The position numbers and the translations under genes were made by a program. Shown here in pieces: positions 50,538 to 62,480 of a stretch of 64,000 nt of DNA. The notes beneath the pieces were generated by a model. That model worked only from the letters and a program-made list of their open reading frames with translations. It did no database searches and had not been told where the DNA came from. Within the stretch, counting starts at the first letter, position 1. Each line of letters opens with the position of its first letter. The stretch comes from Dietzia sp. NCCP-2495 (GTDB lineage Bacteria; Actinomycetota; Actinomycetes; Mycobacteriales; Mycobacteriaceae), in contig NZ_BRVN01000007.1 in assembly GCF_026011735.1 (NCBI RefSeq), positions 1 through 64,000 on the forward strand. Direction: 5' to 3'.

Positions 50538-52208
50538 GTGTCTACTTTTGTTGAGAAATGGCTGAACGGTCCGGTTCCCACGGACTGTGGGCTGCACAGT
50601 GGTGAGGATCCGGCAGACCTCCGCTACCGGTCGTGGGCCCGGCTCAGGCAGGACGCGCGGACCCTCGCGGCGGGGCTGGCGACCGCTGATGTGGGGCACG
50701 GCGGACGGGTCGCGATCCTCGCCGATGATCCGGGTGACGTGGCCGATCTCGTCCAGGCGACCTGGACCCGGGGAGCGGCGTTCACGATGCTCCACCAGCC
50801 GACTCCGCGGGCGGATCTCGAGACGTGGCTCGAGGACACTCGCGCCGTGATCTCCCTGCTCGGGGCCGATGTCCTCGTGGTGGGCGGGATCTTCGCCGAC
50901 TCCCTGAACGGACAGGACGTCGGCACCCGGGTGGTGAGCGTCGCCGATCTCGTGGCGGCCGGCGAGGCGGGAGAAGGACCGGATATCGCTCCCGTGCCGG
51001 TCGTGGCCGACGACGTGGCGATCCTCCAGCTGACCTCGGGCAGCACCGGGATCCCCAAGGCCGTCGTCATCACCTTCGGCAACGTCGAGGCGAACCAGGA
51101 CGCCATGACGAGTGCACTCGAGCTGACCGATAAGGACGTGACCGTCAGCTGGCTCCCGCTGTTCCACGACATGGGGATGATCGGTCTGCTGCTCATGCCG
51201 ATGCTGGCGGGGATCGCCGCGGTGATCACCACGCCACGGGCGTTTCTGGTCAAGCCCCAGGTCTGGGCGGAACTCATCGACCGATACCGGGGGACCTGCA
51301 CCGCGGCACCGAACTTCGCGTACGCACTGCTGACCAAGCGGCTCCGACGTGCGGACGACGGGGCGTTCGACCTGTCGTCGCTGCGGATCGCGATCAACGG
51401 TGCCGAGCCGATCGATGCGTCCTCGATGCACACCCTGCTCGCCGAAGGCGCCCGGTTCGCCCTCGCCCCCGAGGCGCTGATGCCCTGCTACGGCATGGCC
51501 GAGACCACCCTCGCCGTGTCCTTCGACTCGCTCACGGACCACTTCACCGCGGACACCATAGATGCCGGTGCCGCCGAGACGAGCGGCGAGATCCGCCACG
51601 TCGTCCAGGAGGGGGCCCGCACGCAGACCCACGTCCGCGTCGGAAAGCCGGTGCCGGGAATCGAGGTGACGGTCACCGACGAGGGGCAGTCGCTCCCCGC
51701 GGGACGGATCGGCACGCTGATGGTCCGCGGTGCCGCCGTGACCGCCCGCTACCTGGGTCCCGACGGTTTCGCGGACGCTGTCGACGCCGACGGCTGGCTC
51801 GACACCGGCGACCTCGGGTACCTAACCGACACCGGTGAAGTGGTGGTGACCGGACGGAAGAAGGACGTGATCATCGTCTCCGGCCGAAATATCGCACCGG
51901 CCGTGATCGAGCGCGCGGCCTGCGCGGTCGAGGGGGTTCGCCCCGGCAACGCCGCCGCCGTGCCGTATCCCCGGCCCGACGGGCGCGAGGGGATCGCGGT
52001 GATCGCCGAGATCGACTCGACGATCGCACACGACGACCACGCGGCCGACCAGCGGATCCACGACGAGATCGTGCGCGCGGTCTTCGATGCGGTCGGTGTG
52101 CCCGTGTCCGTCGTGACCCTCATCGGCAAGGGCGAGATGCCCAAGACAACCTCGGGCAAGATCCGCCGCCACGCCGCCGCCGGCCTCGTCACGGTGGCCG
52201 GCGCATGA
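50538..52208 (+). CDS. Fatty acyl-AMP ligase (MbtM/FadD33-like)
   Basis: The adenylating enzyme of about 556 residues has FAAL hallmarks: [13 protein letters not shown] (P-loop), [27 protein letters not shown], the hinge region [26 protein letters not shown] and the catalytic Lys in [10 protein letters not shown]. FAALs make acyl-adenylates for carrier proteins rather than CoA. Here the obvious acceptor is the divergent ACP at 50091-50351, as for MbtM and MbtL in mycobactin assembly. Start is uncertain: GTG 50538 ([11 protein letters not shown]) or TTG 50526. It is the first gene of the iron-controlled operon and overlaps the next gene as ATGA. Confidence 0.87.
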   Translation: MSTFVEKWLNGPVPTDCGLHSGEDPADLRYRSWARLRQDARTLAAGLATADVGHGGRVAILADDPGDVADLVQATWTRGAAFTMLHQPTPRADLETWLEDTRAVISLLGADVLVVGGIFADSLNGQDVGTRVVSVADLVAAGEAGEGPDIAPVPVVADDVAILQLTSGSTGIPKAVVITFGNVEANQDAMTSALELTDKDVTVSWLPLFHDMGMIGLLLMPMLAGIAAVITTPRAFLVKPQVWAELIDRYRGTCTAAPNFAYALLTKRLRRADDGAFDLSSLRIAINGAEPIDASSMHTLLAEGARFALAPEALMPCYGMAETTLAVSFDSLTDHFTADTIDAGAAETSGEIRHVVQEGARTQTHVRVGKPVPGIEVTVTDEGQSLPAGRIGTLMVRGAAVTARYLGPDGFADAVDADGWLDTGDLGYLTDTGEVVVTGRKKDVIIVSGRNIAPAVIERAACAVEGVRPGNAAAVPYPRPDGREGIAVIAEIDSTIAHDDHAADQRIHDEIVRAVFDAVGVPVSVVTLIGKGEMPKTTSGKIRRHAAAGLVTVAGA

Positions 52209-53866
52209 TCGGCGCAGACCGGGTCGGTGGGCTGGCCGACGGATTCGCTCCCCACCCCGACGCGGCAGCCCACCGCTACAGCGAGGCCGGACTATTCGAC
52301 GGCCGGGCCCTGTGGCAGATTGTCAGCGACGCTGCCCGGAGCAACCCGGACGCGCCCGCCGTCACCGACGCCGGTACCGACGGACCCCGGACCCTGACCT
52401 ACTCCGAGCTCGACGACGCCGCCCGCTCCAGAGCGGCCGGGCTTGTCGCCGCCGGACTCGAACCGGGCGACCGGGTGGTCCTGCAGCTGAACAACTCCGC
52501 GGCGTTCGCGATCACGCTGCTCGGGCTCCTACGCGCCGGGGCGGTTCCCGTGATGACGTTGCCCGCGCACCGCATCAGCGAGATCAGTCATCTGGCCTCG
52601 AGCGTCGACGCGGTCGCCTACATCACCGAGGACGCCCGTCGCGGCTACGACTACAGGGAACTCGCCAGCACGCTCAGGGACCGGGTGCCGGGACTGCGTC
52701 AGGTCTTCATCGACGGCGACCCCGGCGACCACCTCCCGATCCCGGACGCGGACCCGGCGGAGATCGACCTCCCGGAACAGATGGACCCCGAGCTCCCGGC
52801 ACTGCTGCTGGTCTCCGGCGGTACCACCGGTCTGCCGAAACCCATCGCTCGCACGCACAACGACTACGTCCTCAACGCCGTGCTGTCCGCAGAGGTCACG
52901 CGGCTGGGAGCCGGCGACGTCTACCTGGCCGCGCTGCCCGCCGCGCACAATTTCCCGCTGGCCTGCCCCGGGATCTTCGGGACGTGGGCCGTCGGCGGCC
53001 ACGTGGTGATGACGGACAACCCCAGCCCGGACTCGGCGTTCGACGTGATCGAGGCGCACGGGGTCACCGTCACCGCGCTCGTGCCGGCATTGGCACAGGT
53101 CTGGACCGCGGCCACGGAGTGGGAACCGGCCGATGTCTCGTCGTTGCGACTGCTGCAGGTCGGGGGCTCCAAGCTCGGTCAGGCCGATGCGGAGGCACTC
53201 GACGCCGCGCTCGGCCCGATCGGCCAGCAGGTGTTCGGCATGGCCGAAGGGCTGATCTGTTACACGCGCCTAGACGACCCGCGCGAGCTCGTCCACCGGA
53301 GCCAGGGCGCCCCGATGTCGGAGTTCGACGACGTCCGGGTCGTCGACGAGAACGGCGACGACGTGCCCGACGGCGCGGAGGGCGAACTCTTGGTCCGCGG
53401 CCCGTACACGATCCGCGGCTACTACCGCGCAGGCGAGCAGGCCGCGAACAGCTTCACCCCGGACGGCTACTACCGCTCCGGCGACGCGGTCCGTCGGCTC
53501 GCGGGCGGGTATCTCACGGTGACCGGCCGGATCAAGGACACCGTCGTGCGTGCCGGCGAGAACGTGGCCGCCGACGACGTCGAGGAGAACCTCACCGCGC
53601 ACCCGTCGATCAGGCAGGCCGCCGTGGTGGGCGTCCCCGATCCGGACCTGGGCGAGAGGATCTCGGCTCTCGTCGTGGTCTCGCACGACCATCCACCGGG
53701 CCAGCCCATCGAACTCTCCGAGGTGCGCAGATTCCTCACCGGCCGCGGACTGGCCGCCTTCAAGCTGCCCGACGAGGTGCACACCGTCCCCTCATTGCCG
53801 GTCACCGCTATCGGCAAGGTCGACAAGAAGGCGCTGCGCGCCGAACTGCAGAAGGAGAACGCATGA
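52205..53866 (+). CDS. Aryl acid adenylation enzyme (salicylate- or 2,3-dihydroxybenzoate-AMP ligase)
   Basis: The 553-residue EntE/DhbE/MbtA-type ligase activates an aryl acid and loads the aryl carrier domain of the NRPS encoded next. [21 protein letters not shown] is the family P-loop. [15 protein letters not shown] is the aryl-binding block, [18 protein letters not shown] follows, and the catalytic Lys is in [13 protein letters not shown]. In DhbE the residue after the HNxPLx segment is Ser (position 240), while known salicylate-specific enzymes have Cys. Here it is Cys, which favours salicylate. No salicylate or DHB synthase gene is visible in the window. It overlaps both neighbours by four bases. 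Confidence 0.92.
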   Translation: MIGADRVGGLADGFAPHPDAAAHRYSEAGLFDGRALWQIVSDAARSNPDAPAVTDAGTDGPRTLTYSELDDAARSRAAGLVAAGLEPGDRVVLQLNNSAAFAITLLGLLRAGAVPVMTLPAHRISEISHLASSVDAVAYITEDARRGYDYRELASTLRDRVPGLRQVFIDGDPGDHLPIPDADPAEIDLPEQMDPELPALLLVSGGTTGLPKPIARTHNDYVLNAVLSAEVTRLGAGDVYLAALPAAHNFPLACPGIFGTWAVGGHVVMTDNPSPDSAFDVIEAHGVTVTALVPALAQVWTAATEWEPADVSSLRLLQVGGSKLGQADAEALDAALGPIGQQVFGMAEGLICYTRLDDPRELVHRSQGAPMSEFDDVRVVDENGDDVPDGAEGELLVRGPYTIRGYYRAGEQAANSFTPDGYYRSGDAVRRLAGGYLTVTGRIKDTVVRAGENVAADDVEENLTAHPSIRQAAVVGVPDPDLGERISALVVVSHDHPPGQPIELSEVRRFLTGRGLAAFKLPDEVHTVPSLPVTAIGKVDKKALRAELQKENA

Positions 53867-56800
53867 CCATCACGCCTTCGAACACCGACCTTCTCGACGT
53901 CCGCGCGGAAATCGCCGCCGTTCTCGGAGTGGAGACCGACTCCCTCGACCCGGGCAGCGACCTGGTGATGCACGGGTTGGACTCCCTACGCATGATGAAG
54001 CTGGCCGGGCAGTGGCGCAAGCGTGGGTACGACGTGGACTTTGCGCGCCTGGTCGCCGACCCCACGATCGAGGCCTGGACCGACCTCCTCGGTGACGCCG
54101 CTGTTTCAGGGGAGGACGACAACAACAACGACAACGACAACGACGACGTCGATGCAGACGCTGACGTTGTTGTCGTCGTCGACTCCTCGATCTCCGCCTC
54201 CTCCGACACCTCGACACCTGGCGAGGGAGACGAGCCGACCGACGCCGACCGGTTCCCCCTCGCACCGATGCAGCACGCCTACTGGGTCGGGCGCTCGGAC
54301 TCGCACGCCCTCGGCGGCGTGGCCGCGCACCTCTACCTCGAGTTCGACGGCGACCGGATCGCCGGGGACGACGCCGCGGACAGGTTCACCACGGCCGTGA
54401 CCGCACTGGCCGACCGGCACCCCATGCTCCGCGCCTGTGTGCACCCCGACGGGACCCAGAGCATCGGCGCTTTACACCCGCAGAGCTGCGCGGTCCATGA
54501 CCTCCGCGCCGCGACCGCCGAGCAGGCCGAGGCCGAGCTCGACCGGCGTCGGGCCGAGGGCACCCACAGGATGCTCCCGGTCTCAGAGGGCGGCATGTTC
54601 CGCGCCGAACTGACCCTCCTGCCCGGCGGGCGCAGCCGCATCCACCTCGACGTGGACATGCTCGCCGCCGACGCGATGAGCTTCCGGGTCCTCACCGACG
54701 ACCTCGCCAGGCTCTACCTGGGCGAGCATCTTCCCCCGCTGCGGAGCACGTACGCCGGGCTCGGTGCCGCCCGCACGGCGGATCGTGCCACGGAGTCCGA
54801 CCTCGCCTGGTGGCGTGAGCGGATCCCCACCCTGCCCGGGGCACCGGAGCTGCCGACCGTCGACACCGCAGGCGACGCTCGGACCGTCCGCCTGGACCAC
54901 CGCATCGACGCCGCCGACAGGGCCCGCCTCGAGGAGTACGCGCAGCGCCACGGCGTGACCCCGGCCGCTGCGGTGGCCGCCGCCTTCGCCGAGGCCGTGG
55001 GCACCCACGCAGCCTCGCCCCGGTTCTTGCTCACCGTCCCGATGTTCGACCGCGACGCCGCCGACCCGCACGGCGAGCACCCCGACCTCGAGCGCGTGGT
55101 GGGGGATTTCACGTCCTCACTGGTCGTCGCCGTGGATCTCAGCCGTCCCGCCACGCTCGCCGAGCGCGCCGCCGAACTGCGCCGCGAGATGCGCGACGCG
55201 TCGGTGCACGGCTCCGTCAGCGGTCTCGAGGTGCTCCGCGAGCTGAGCCGCCACCACGGCGAGCCGGTCGTGTCCCCCGTGGTGTTCACCAGCGCGCTGG
55301 GGCTCGGCGAGCTGTTCTCGCCGGCCGTCACCGAGCAGTTCGGCGAGCCCTCCTGGATCGTGTCCCAGGGGCCGCAGGTGCTGCTGGACGCGCAGATCAC
55401 CGAGGTCGCCGGCGGGCTGCTGCTCAACTGGGACGTCCGCACCTCCGAACTGCCGGCTGGCGTCGCGGAGGCGATGTTCGCGCACTACGTCCGGACCCTG
55501 GACCAGCTCATCGCCGGCGACTGGGACTCTCCGGCACCCGCCGCCGTCGACGCCGCGACCCTCGACGCGCGGCGCGCCACCGAATCTCCGCTGCCTGAGA
55601 CCGGGGTGTTCGACGGCACCCTGCACGGCCGCTTCCTCGCCGCTTCAGGCGACCGCGCCGACGCCCCGGCCGTGATCACCGACGCCCGCACGTGGTCCCA
55701 CGCCGAGCTCGCCGCGCAGGCCCGCGCGATTGCCGGCGCCCTGCTCGACGTGGGGGTCCGCGCCGGTGACACGGTGGTGGTGAACCTGCCCCGCGGCGGG
55801 GAGCAGGTCGCCGCCGCGATCGGTGTCCTCATCGCCGGCGCCGCCTACGTGCCCGTCGCCCCGACCCAGCCGCAGGCGCGTCGCGAGCGAATCGCCGCCG
55901 TGGCCGAGCCGGCCGCTGTGCTCACCGATCGCCCCGGCGCGTGGGCCGGGAGCCGCGCGCCGGTGCTGGATATCGACGCCGCCTCCGCCCACCACCCGGT
56001 GCCTGCTAGCCGGCCCGGTGTCAGTGGCGAGCACCTCGCGTACGTGCTGTTCACCTCGGGGTCGACCGGCCAGCCCAAGGGCGTCGAGGTGCCGCACCGC
56101 GCGGCCGTCGCGACCCTCACCGACCTGGTCGGTCGCCTCGGCCTGGGCGCGGGAGATCGCACCCTGATGGTGTCCTCGCTCGAGTTCGACCTGTCCGTGT
56201 TCGACATCTTCGCGCCGTTGGCCGTCGGTGGCGCCGTGGTGGTGCCCACCGAGGTCGGGAAGGACGACGACGACTCCCGCGGCCCGTCCACTCCCGGAGC
56301 GCGCGTGGACGACTGGGTCAGACTGCTCGACCAGCACGAGGTCACGCATCTGAACTGTGTGCCCTCGATCCTCGGGATGCTGCTGGACCTGGGGCCGCTC
56401 CCACCGTCGGTGCGTGAGGTGATCATGGGCGGCGACAAGGTGGAGGCCTCGCTCATCACCCGCGTGCGCGAGCAGTCGCCGCATTGCCGGGTCGCCGGCC
56501 TGGGCGGTGCCACGGAGACCGCGATCCACTCGACCTACTGCGGTCCCGACGCCGTGCCCGCCGGCGCGACCTTCGTGCCGTACGGATTCCCGCTGGCCGG
56601 GGTCCGGTGCCGGGTGGTCGACGAGCGCGGCAACGACCGACCGGACCTCGTGCCCGGCGAGCTGTGGATCGGCGGTGCCGGCGTGGCGTCGGGCTACCGC
56701 GGCGACCGGGAGCGCACGGCCGAGCGGTTCGTCGAGCACGACGGCGAGCGCTGGTACCGCACCGGCGACGTGCTCCGCTACCTTCCCGGGGGCTTCCTCG

Positions 56801-58119
56801 ACTTCCTCGGTCGCGCTGACCACATGGTCAAGGTCCGCGGGTATCGCGTCGAACTGGGTGAGGTCGAGGCCGCACTGCTGCGCGCGCCGGGCGTGACGGG
56901 GGCCGTCGCGTGGTCGGACGGGCGCGACCTGCGCGCCGCGGTGGCTCTCGCCGAAGGTGCTGAGTCACCGCTCGCCGAGAGCCCTGAGAGCGCCGGGGCG
57001 GTGACCGCTGAGGATCTCCGTGCCGGGCTGGCCTCCGAGCTGCCGCCGCACATGATCCCCCGCACGGTGTCGGCGCTCGCCGAGCTGCCGCTGACCGGGA
57101 ACGGCAAGTACGACCGGGCGGCGGTCGCGGCGCTCACCGAGCCCCCGGAGCGTGATGCGGGTACCGCCCCGCGGACGCCGCTCGAGGAGGTCCTGGTGGA
57201 CGTCCTCGCCGGTGTGCTCGGCATGAGCGGAGTCGGTGTCCACGACGACTTCCTCGATCTGGGTGGGGACTCGCTGCAGGCCACCCGGTTCGTCGCGGAG
57301 CTGCGGGACTGGCTCGAGCTCACGGACCTGACGGTGGCCGACGTGTTCTCCCGGCGCACCGTGGCCGCGCTCGCCGAGCACATCGCCGGACTCGGCGAGG
57401 CGGCAGGAGGGGGACTGGACGCGGCGGTCGCCGACTATCTCGAGATCAGCGCGATGTCGGACGCCGAGGTGGCCGCCGAGCTCGCCGAGCTCCCGCTGCT
57501 CGACCGCATCACTGACGAGCCCATGGACCCCGAGACCCACGCTCCCGTCATCCACCCGTGGCTGACGCACCCCAAGTCCGTGTTCTGGGAGATGCTCGAA
57601 GCCACCCGCGACGACGTGGTGACCCTCATCCGCCATGCCGAGACGGGCGCACCCCACGGAATGCGGCTCGGCTACGTCGACGGGATTCCGCAGTTCCTGT
57701 TCGAGCTGTACGACCCGGCGGTCAGCGAACTCGCCGACCCCGCCTCGGGATACGTGGCGGCCGAGGGGGACATCGGCATGCATCTACTCGTCGCCCCGAG
57801 TGACGTCCGCACCCCCGGGTTCACCACCGCCGTGATGCTCCACATCATGCGCACCGCGTTCACCGTCGCCGGTGTCCGCCGCGTCGTGGTGGAACCCGAC
57901 GTGCGCAACACCCACGTCCATCAGCTCAACGCGGCGGTCGGCTTCACCGTCGCCGGCGACCACCCGGTCGGGAACAAGATCGCCCGGCTGAGCTACTGCC
58001 TGCGGGAGGACTTCATGCGTCTCACCGACGGCGGCCGTCGACCGGCGCCGCAGGCCGGTCAGGCGGGCCAGGCGGGCCAGGCGGGCCAGGCCGGCTCCAC
58101 TGTGGATGCTGAGGCCTGA
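53863..58119 (+). CDS. Siderophore NRPS: carrier-heterocyclization-adenylation-PCP fused to an IucB/MbtK-like acyltransferase
   Basis: This 1418-residue protein starts at ATG 53863, with GAAGGAG upstream and ATGA overlap. An aryl carrier domain has Ser 41 in HGLDSLRMM. An Asp/Asn-rich linker follows at about 85-103. The cyclization domain has the DxxxxDxxS motif as D265-MLAA-D270-AM-S273, so it should form a thiazoline or oxazoline. The adenylation domain (about 585-1090) has [11 protein letters not shown] at 730-740. The PCP has Ser 1137 in LGGDSLQ. From about 1190 a GNAT-fold IucB/Acetyltransf_8-type domain ([23 protein letters not shown]-like block, [14 protein letters not shown]) ends the fold, followed by a GQA repeat tail. 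My alignment to GrsA gives specificity residues D-L-F-N-I-G-L-I-H-K, closest to cysteine codes. The first part resembles MbtB; the fusion to an acyltransferase is unusual. Confidence 0.92.
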   Translation: MTITPSNTDLLDVRAEIAAVLGVETDSLDPGSDLVMHGLDSLRMMKLAGQWRKRGYDVDFARLVADPTIEAWTDLLGDAAVSGEDDNNNDNDNDDVDADADVVVVVDSSISASSDTSTPGEGDEPTDADRFPLAPMQHAYWVGRSDSHALGGVAAHLYLEFDGDRIAGDDAADRFTTAVTALADRHPMLRACVHPDGTQSIGALHPQSCAVHDLRAATAEQAEAELDRRRAEGTHRMLPVSEGGMFRAELTLLPGGRSRIHLDVDMLAADAMSFRVLTDDLARLYLGEHLPPLRSTYAGLGAARTADRATESDLAWWRERIPTLPGAPELPTVDTAGDARTVRLDHRIDAADRARLEEYAQRHGVTPAAAVAAAFAEAVGTHAASPRFLLTVPMFDRDAADPHGEHPDLERVVGDFTSSLVVAVDLSRPATLAERAAELRREMRDASVHGSVSGLEVLRELSRHHGEPVVSPVVFTSALGLGELFSPAVTEQFGEPSWIVSQGPQVLLDAQITEVAGGLLLNWDVRTSELPAGVAEAMFAHYVRTLDQLIAGDWDSPAPAAVDAATLDARRATESPLPETGVFDGTLHGRFLAASGDRADAPAVITDARTWSHAELAAQARAIAGALLDVGVRAGDTVVVNLPRGGEQVAAAIGVLIAGAAYVPVAPTQPQARRERIAAVAEPAAVLTDRPGAWAGSRAPVLDIDAASAHHPVPASRPGVSGEHLAYVLFTSGSTGQPKGVEVPHRAAVATLTDLVGRLGLGAGDRTLMVSSLEFDLSVFDIFAPLAVGGAVVVPTEVGKDDDDSRGPSTPGARVDDWVRLLDQHEVTHLNCVPSILGMLLDLGPLPPSVREVIMGGDKVEASLITRVREQSPHCRVAGLGGATETAIHSTYCGPDAVPAGATFVPYGFPLAGVRCRVVDERGNDRPDLVPGELWIGGAGVASGYRGDRERTAERFVEHDGERWYRTGDVLRYLPGGFLDFLGRADHMVKVRGYRVELGEVEAALLRAPGVTGAVAWSDGRDLRAAVALAEGAESPLAESPESAGAVTAEDLRAGLASELPPHMIPRTVSALAELPLTGNGKYDRAAVAALTEPPERDAGTAPRTPLEEVLVDVLAGVLGMSGVGVHDDFLDLGGDSLQATRFVAELRDWLELTDLTVADVFSRRTVAALAEHIAGLGEAAGGGLDAAVADYLEISAMSDAEVAAELAELPLLDRITDEPMDPETHAPVIHPWLTHPKSVFWEMLEATRDDVVTLIRHAETGAPHGMRLGYVDGIPQFLFELYDPAVSELADPASGYVAAEGDIGMHLLVAPSDVRTPGFTTAVMLHIMRTAFTVAGVRRVVVEPDVRNTHVHQLNAAVGFTVAGDHPVGNKIARLSYCLREDFMRLTDGGRRPAPQAGQAGQAGQAGQAGSTVDAEA
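54112..54170 (+). repeat. Asp/Asn-rich low-complexity linker in the NRPS gene
   Basis: Repeated GAC/AAC/GAT codons encode [18 protein letters not shown] between the aryl carrier and cyclization domains, followed by a run of Val. It is a microsatellite-like, in-frame stretch. Confidence 0.8.
58058..58092 (+). repeat. 9-bp tandem repeat at the 3' end of the NRPS gene
   Basis: GGTCAGGCG and GGCCAGGCG-type units repeat about five times, encoding QAG repeats just before the end of the acyltransferase domain tail. The unit preserves the frame. Confidence 0.78.
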
Positions 58120-58122
58120 TCC

Positions 58123-60027
58123 GTGGGGACGACATCGCTGACCACCGCGGAGGCCTGGGACACGTACCGACTCCGGCTCACCCGCAAGATCCTCTCCGAG
58201 CTGAGCCACGAGCGGTTCCTGACGCCGCTGCGTGTGGACGCCGACACCTACGTGGTGCGGTCCGACGACGGCGCCACCGAGTATTCGTTCACCGCCCAGG
58301 TTCTCGCGCTGGACTCGTGGTGCATCGACGAGGCGAGCATCCGTCGCACCGTTAACGGCACCCCGGTCCGCCCGGACCCGATCGCCCTGATCGCCGACTT
58401 CGGCACCACCCTGGGGCTGACTGGGCAGGACACCGCCGGACAGGGGACCGCGGGGCGGGGCTCAGTCGGTGAGGGCGCAGCTGGCCAGGGCCGTCCCGGC
58501 GAAGAGCTGGCCGCGTATCTCGAGGAACTCACCCACACCCTCGCGCTCGGGGCGGATCGCCCGGCGGAGCGCAGGATCCCCGTGGCGGAACTGGCGGCGG
58601 GTTCCGCGGACCCCGTCGCCGGATTCCAGGCCGTCGAGGCGGCCATGACCGAGGGGCACCCGTGCTTCATCGCCAACGCGGGCCGGATCGGGTTCACCAC
58701 CGATGACCTGCCCCGATACGCGCCCGAACACGGTGGGACCACGCCGCTGAACTGGCTCGCGATCCGGGCCGAGCACGTCACCTTCGCCGCGATGGACGGG
58801 GTCGGCTACGACGAGCTGATCGACTCCGAGCTCGGGCCGCAGCAGCGGGCCGCCTTCGCCGCGACTCTCGCAGGTCGTGGACTCGACCCGGCCGCGTACC
58901 GGCTACTTCCCGCCCATCCCTGGCAGTGGCGGTCCACAGCGGCGCGCCTGTTCGCTCGCGAGATTGCCGACGGCGAGATCGTCGACCTGGGGCCCGGGGC
59001 CGACGAGTACCAACCGCAACAGTCGATCCGCACGCTGTTCAACCGCACCGAACCGACCCGCCGCTACGTCAAGGTCTCGCTCTCCATCACCAACATGGGC
59101 TTCACGCGAGGAATGTCCGCGGACTACATGAGCAGCACCCCGCTCATCAACGACTGGGTACACAGCCGGATCGGCGGGGACGAGTACTTGCGGTCGATCG
59201 GCTTCGAGGTCCGCTACGAGGCAGCGGCGATCGGCTACCGCAACCCCGCGATCCAGGCCGTCACCGCGCCGGGATCGGAGTACCGCAAGATGCTCGCCGC
59301 ACTCTGGCGCGAGTCGCCGGTCGGGGTCCTGCGGGAGGGCGAGCAGTTGGCCACTATGGCGTCGCTTCTGCACGTCGACCACCTCGGCCACCCGATGATC
59401 GGCGCGCTCATTGCCCGTTCCGGGCTGACCCCAAGGCAGTGGCTCAGCCGCTACCTCGAGGCCTACCTGCACCCGGTCATCTATCTGCTCTACGCGCACG
59501 AACTGAAGTTCTCGCCACACGGCGAGAACCTCATTCTGGTGCTGGTCGAGGGCGCAGTCACCCGGGTGATCCTCAAGGACATCGGCGAGGAGGTGTTCAT
59601 CCTCGGCGAATGCTCCGACCTCCCGCCTGAGGGGGAGCGGGCTCAGGCGAGCGAGCCGGATTCCACCCGCAACCTGGGCATCCTCTCCGACGTTTTCGAC
59701 GACTTCTTCCGGCCCCTGGCCTGCGTCCTGCACGGGCACGGACTGCTCACCGACGACGAGTTCTGGGACGAGGTCGCCGCGAGCGTGGACGCCTTCCAGT
59801 CCGCCCACCCCGCACTGGCCGACCGCTTCGCCCGCTGGGACCTGTGGGCGCAGACCTTCGGTGCCATCCATCTCAACCGACTACAGATCGGCAACCGCAC
59901 ACGCATGGTCGACCACGACGACTCCTACGCCTCGATGGTCGCCGCCGGCCACGAGCTGGCCAACCCCATCGCCGGCCGACGTCCGACGCCGACCACCCCG
60001 CACTCCACCCTGGCGGGCGTTCGATGA
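58123..60027 (+). CDS. IucA/IucC-family NRPS-independent siderophore (NIS) synthetase
   Basis: The 634-residue protein belongs to the ATP-dependent ligases that join a carboxylate (citrate, succinate or alpha-ketoglutarate derivative) to an amine or hydroxyl in siderophore assembly. Family blocks present are [66 protein letters not shown] and [10 protein letters not shown]. The region around residues 100-130 is a Gly/Gln/Ala-rich insertion that is atypical and looks like repeat expansion. Start GTG 58123 is three bases after the NRPS stop. Which carboxylate it uses cannot be told; IucA/IucC is the citrate type. An NIS synthetase directly after a mycobactin-like NRPS implies a mixed pathway. 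Confidence 0.93.
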   Translation: MGTTSLTTAEAWDTYRLRLTRKILSELSHERFLTPLRVDADTYVVRSDDGATEYSFTAQVLALDSWCIDEASIRRTVNGTPVRPDPIALIADFGTTLGLTGQDTAGQGTAGRGSVGEGAAGQGRPGEELAAYLEELTHTLALGADRPAERRIPVAELAAGSADPVAGFQAVEAAMTEGHPCFIANAGRIGFTTDDLPRYAPEHGGTTPLNWLAIRAEHVTFAAMDGVGYDELIDSELGPQQRAAFAATLAGRGLDPAAYRLLPAHPWQWRSTAARLFAREIADGEIVDLGPGADEYQPQQSIRTLFNRTEPTRRYVKVSLSITNMGFTRGMSADYMSSTPLINDWVHSRIGGDEYLRSIGFEVRYEAAAIGYRNPAIQAVTAPGSEYRKMLAALWRESPVGVLREGEQLATMASLLHVDHLGHPMIGALIARSGLTPRQWLSRYLEAYLHPVIYLLYAHELKFSPHGENLILVLVEGAVTRVILKDIGEEVFILGECSDLPPEGERAQASEPDSTRNLGILSDVFDDFFRPLACVLHGHGLLTDDEFWDEVAASVDAFQSAHPALADRFARWDLWAQTFGAIHLNRLQIGNRTRMVDHDDSYASMVAAGHELANPIAGRRPTPTTPHSTLAGVR

Positions 60028-62480
60028 CCCGGCCGCGCAGTGAGATCCTGCGCGACGACTGGGGCATCCCGCACGTGTGGGGCGAGACCCCGGCCGACAC
60101 CCTCCACGGGCAGGGCCGGGCCTGCGCACTCGATCGCGCCTGGCAGATCGAATTCATGAGACTGCGTGCCGAGGGCCGCACCGCCGAGGTGTTCGGGACC
60201 GTGGCCGTGGAGTGGGACCGCTTCGCCCGTCGGGCCGGACTGCACCGGTCCGCGCGCGCGATCTACGACAAGTCCTCCCCGCGCACGCGGGAACTCCTCG
60301 AGGCGTACTCCGACGGCGTCAACAGCGCACTGGACGAGGCCAGCGCGGTGGAACTCGAGGAACTGGACCACCGGCCCAGGCCGTGGCAGCCCTGGACCCC
60401 GATCAGCGTTTTTCTGATGCACAACATCCTGTTCGGGCAGTTCCCCAACAAGCTCTGGCGGGTCCAGGCCGCGCGCGCCTTTGGACGAGACGGGCTGCGG
60501 ATGTTCGAGTTCGAGGGCGGGGTCGAGCTGTCTGAGACCATGCCCGGCCTCCCGGACGAGGAGTTCATCAAGCTCGTCCTGGCCGAACTCGCGGGAGGAG
60601 CGACCGGGGGAGGCGACGGGTCGGTGTCGTCGTCGTCCGGGTCTTCTACTGCGGCTCCCGGCGCACCGACGCCGGTCGGCGCACCGATGGCCACCGGCGC
60701 TCCGACGCCGGTCGGCGCACCGACGCCTGCCGTCGCCCACGGCGCCGCGGGGTCCGGCAGCAACGCCTGGGGCGTCACCTCCGCCCGCACGGCGACCGGC
60801 GCGGCGCTCATCGCCGGCGACCCGCACCGCTTCCTGGAACTCCCGGGGCTGTACGTGCAGTGCCAACTCGCGTGCCCGGAGTTCGACGTGGTGGGCTTCG
60901 CCTTTGCCGGCGTGCCCGGGGTGCCGCACTTCGCGCACGCCGGTGACGTGGCGTGGGCGATCACCAACGCGATGGGCGACTACCACGACCTCTACCTCGA
61001 GCGACTCACCCGGACCGACGACGGCGTGGTCGCGCAGTCGCCAGAGGGCACCGCGCAGACGACCGAGGACACAGCGCAGTCGCCCGAGTGCACCGCGCCG
61101 GCGCAGGTGTGGACCGAGACGATCGACGTGCGCGGCGGCGAGTCCGTGGAGCTGGAGATCATCGTGACCGGGAACGGGCCTGTGGTGCTCGGCGGGGTGG
61201 ACGAGCCGCATGCGATCAGCCTGCGGACGCCGATGCTCGCCGACGTCGAGGGCTACGGCTTCGACGCCGCCCTCGACCTGCTGTTCGCGAGCACGATCGA
61301 CGAGGTCGAGCAGGCGCTCGCCGGATGGGCGGAGCCGGTCAACCGCGTGGTGATCGCCGATGCCGCGGGCGACGTCCGCCAGCACCTGGTCGGCGCCATG
61401 CCCCGACGCGCCCCGGAGAACTACTGGCTGCCCGTCCCGGGCTGGGACGCCCGGCACACCTGGACCGTCATCGACCACGGATCGGTGACCGACCCCGCCA
61501 CCAGCGGCCGGGCGACGGACCACGCGGTGATCGCGAACCAGCGCACCCACTCCCGGCCGTGGCTGCAGCCGCTCACCACCGAGACCGCCGGCCCCGCCCG
61601 CTTCGAGCGGATCGAGGAACTGCTGACCGGGCGGGGCGAGGTCAGTCTCGAGGACTGCACCGAGATCTACCGCGATGTCCACCTGGGCGCCGCCACCGTC
61701 CTGCTGGACCTCCTGCGGTCGACGACCGACCTGAGCGAGCCAGCGGAGCGGGTGCGCACGCGCCTGCTGACCTGGGATCAGTCCATGGCCTCAGGCAGCA
61801 CCGAGGCCTGGTTGTTCGGCTCCCTGCGCTCGCGGTTCGTCCGCGCACTGTCCGGGCACGAGGCGATGGCGGCACTCACCGCGCCGCACGGCTTCTCGTC
61901 CTTCCTCGACCCGTGGTTCGTCCCCGCGCCGCGCATGGCCGACGGCCTCGCCGCGGTGGTGACGCGCGTGCCGGGCGTGGACATGGTGCGGTGCCTCGCG
62001 GCGTGCCTGGATGAGCTGGCGGCGGAGACGGACGGCGGCGAGAGATGTCTGACCTGGGGTGATGTGCACCGTTTCACGCCGATCCACGGGTTCGACCTCA
62101 TCGGCGCCACCCCGGCGCATCCCGAGATGTCGGCGCGGATCCGACCCGATCCGGTGCCGCTGGGCGGGGATTCGGACTGCGTGTTCGCCAACGCCGCCGC
62201 GGTGGGCTTCGGCGACGTCTGCCGGCTCGGCTCGGCCGCGCGCTACGTCTGGGATCTCGCCGAGCGGGACCGCAGTGTGTGGTCGGTGCCGATGGGTGCC
62301 GCCGGGCATCCGGACAGTCCGCATTTCCAGGATCAGTTGTCGAGCTGGGCGGTGGGGGACGCCGTTCCAGTGGTCAGTGACTGGCAGCGCCTGCGCGCGG
62401 GGCGGACCGATTCGGTCGCCCGCGACCGCGGCGGAGATCTGGTCGCCGAGGCGACCGCGACAGTGGGGGAGGACCGATGA
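60024..62480 (+). CDS. Penicillin-acylase-family Ntn hydrolase (PvdQ-like role proposed)
   Basis: The 818-residue protein is an N-terminal-nucleophile amidohydrolase. [36 protein letters not shown] is the alpha-subunit opening, and the autocleavage site G-SNAWGV puts the nucleophile at Ser 246. The beta-subunit follows with [15 protein letters not shown] and [15 protein letters not shown] low-complexity spacer (about residues 193-245) precedes the cleavage site. There is no signal peptide, unlike periplasmic PvdQ, which removes the fatty acyl chain of the pyoverdine precursor. The gene overlaps the NIS synthetase and the condensation gene by four bases each. A deacylase or amide hydrolase acting on a siderophore precursor is the natural inference; intracellular siderophore hydrolysis for iron release is an alternative. 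Confidence 0.88.
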   Translation: MTRPRSEILRDDWGIPHVWGETPADTLHGQGRACALDRAWQIEFMRLRAEGRTAEVFGTVAVEWDRFARRAGLHRSARAIYDKSSPRTRELLEAYSDGVNSALDEASAVELEELDHRPRPWQPWTPISVFLMHNILFGQFPNKLWRVQAARAFGRDGLRMFEFEGGVELSETMPGLPDEEFIKLVLAELAGGATGGGDGSVSSSSGSSTAAPGAPTPVGAPMATGAPTPVGAPTPAVAHGAAGSGSNAWGVTSARTATGAALIAGDPHRFLELPGLYVQCQLACPEFDVVGFAFAGVPGVPHFAHAGDVAWAITNAMGDYHDLYLERLTRTDDGVVAQSPEGTAQTTEDTAQSPECTAPAQVWTETIDVRGGESVELEIIVTGNGPVVLGGVDEPHAISLRTPMLADVEGYGFDAALDLLFASTIDEVEQALAGWAEPVNRVVIADAAGDVRQHLVGAMPRRAPENYWLPVPGWDARHTWTVIDHGSVTDPATSGRATDHAVIANQRTHSRPWLQPLTTETAGPARFERIEELLTGRGEVSLEDCTEIYRDVHLGAATVLLDLLRSTTDLSEPAERVRTRLLTWDQSMASGSTEAWLFGSLRSRFVRALSGHEAMAALTAPHGFSSFLDPWFVPAPRMADGLAAVVTRVPGVDMVRCLAACLDELAAETDGGERCLTWGDVHRFTPIHGFDLIGATPAHPEMSARIRPDPVPLGGDSDCVFANAAAVGFGDVCRLGSAARYVWDLAERDRSVWSVPMGAAGHPDSPHFQDQLSSWAVGDAVPVVSDWQRLRAGRTDSVARDRGGDLVAEATATVGEDR
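60653..60745 (+). repeat. In-frame repeat encoding GAPTPV units before the acylase cleavage site
   Basis: GGCGCACCGACGCCGGTC-like units recur three to four times with variants, encoding [18 protein letters not shown]. They lie in the spacer peptide that is expected to be removed on maturation. Confidence 0.75.

Noticed and set aside
52312-53862. Upstream extension of the NRPS frame
   Set aside because: This part is low-complexity shadow of the aryl-AMP ligase; the carrier domain begins at ATG 53863, which has a ribosome binding site and ATGA coupling.
54112-54170. Repeats in the NRPS considered as a CRISPR-like array
   Set aside because: They are codon-level Asp/Asn repeats without spacers and lie in frame inside a gene.
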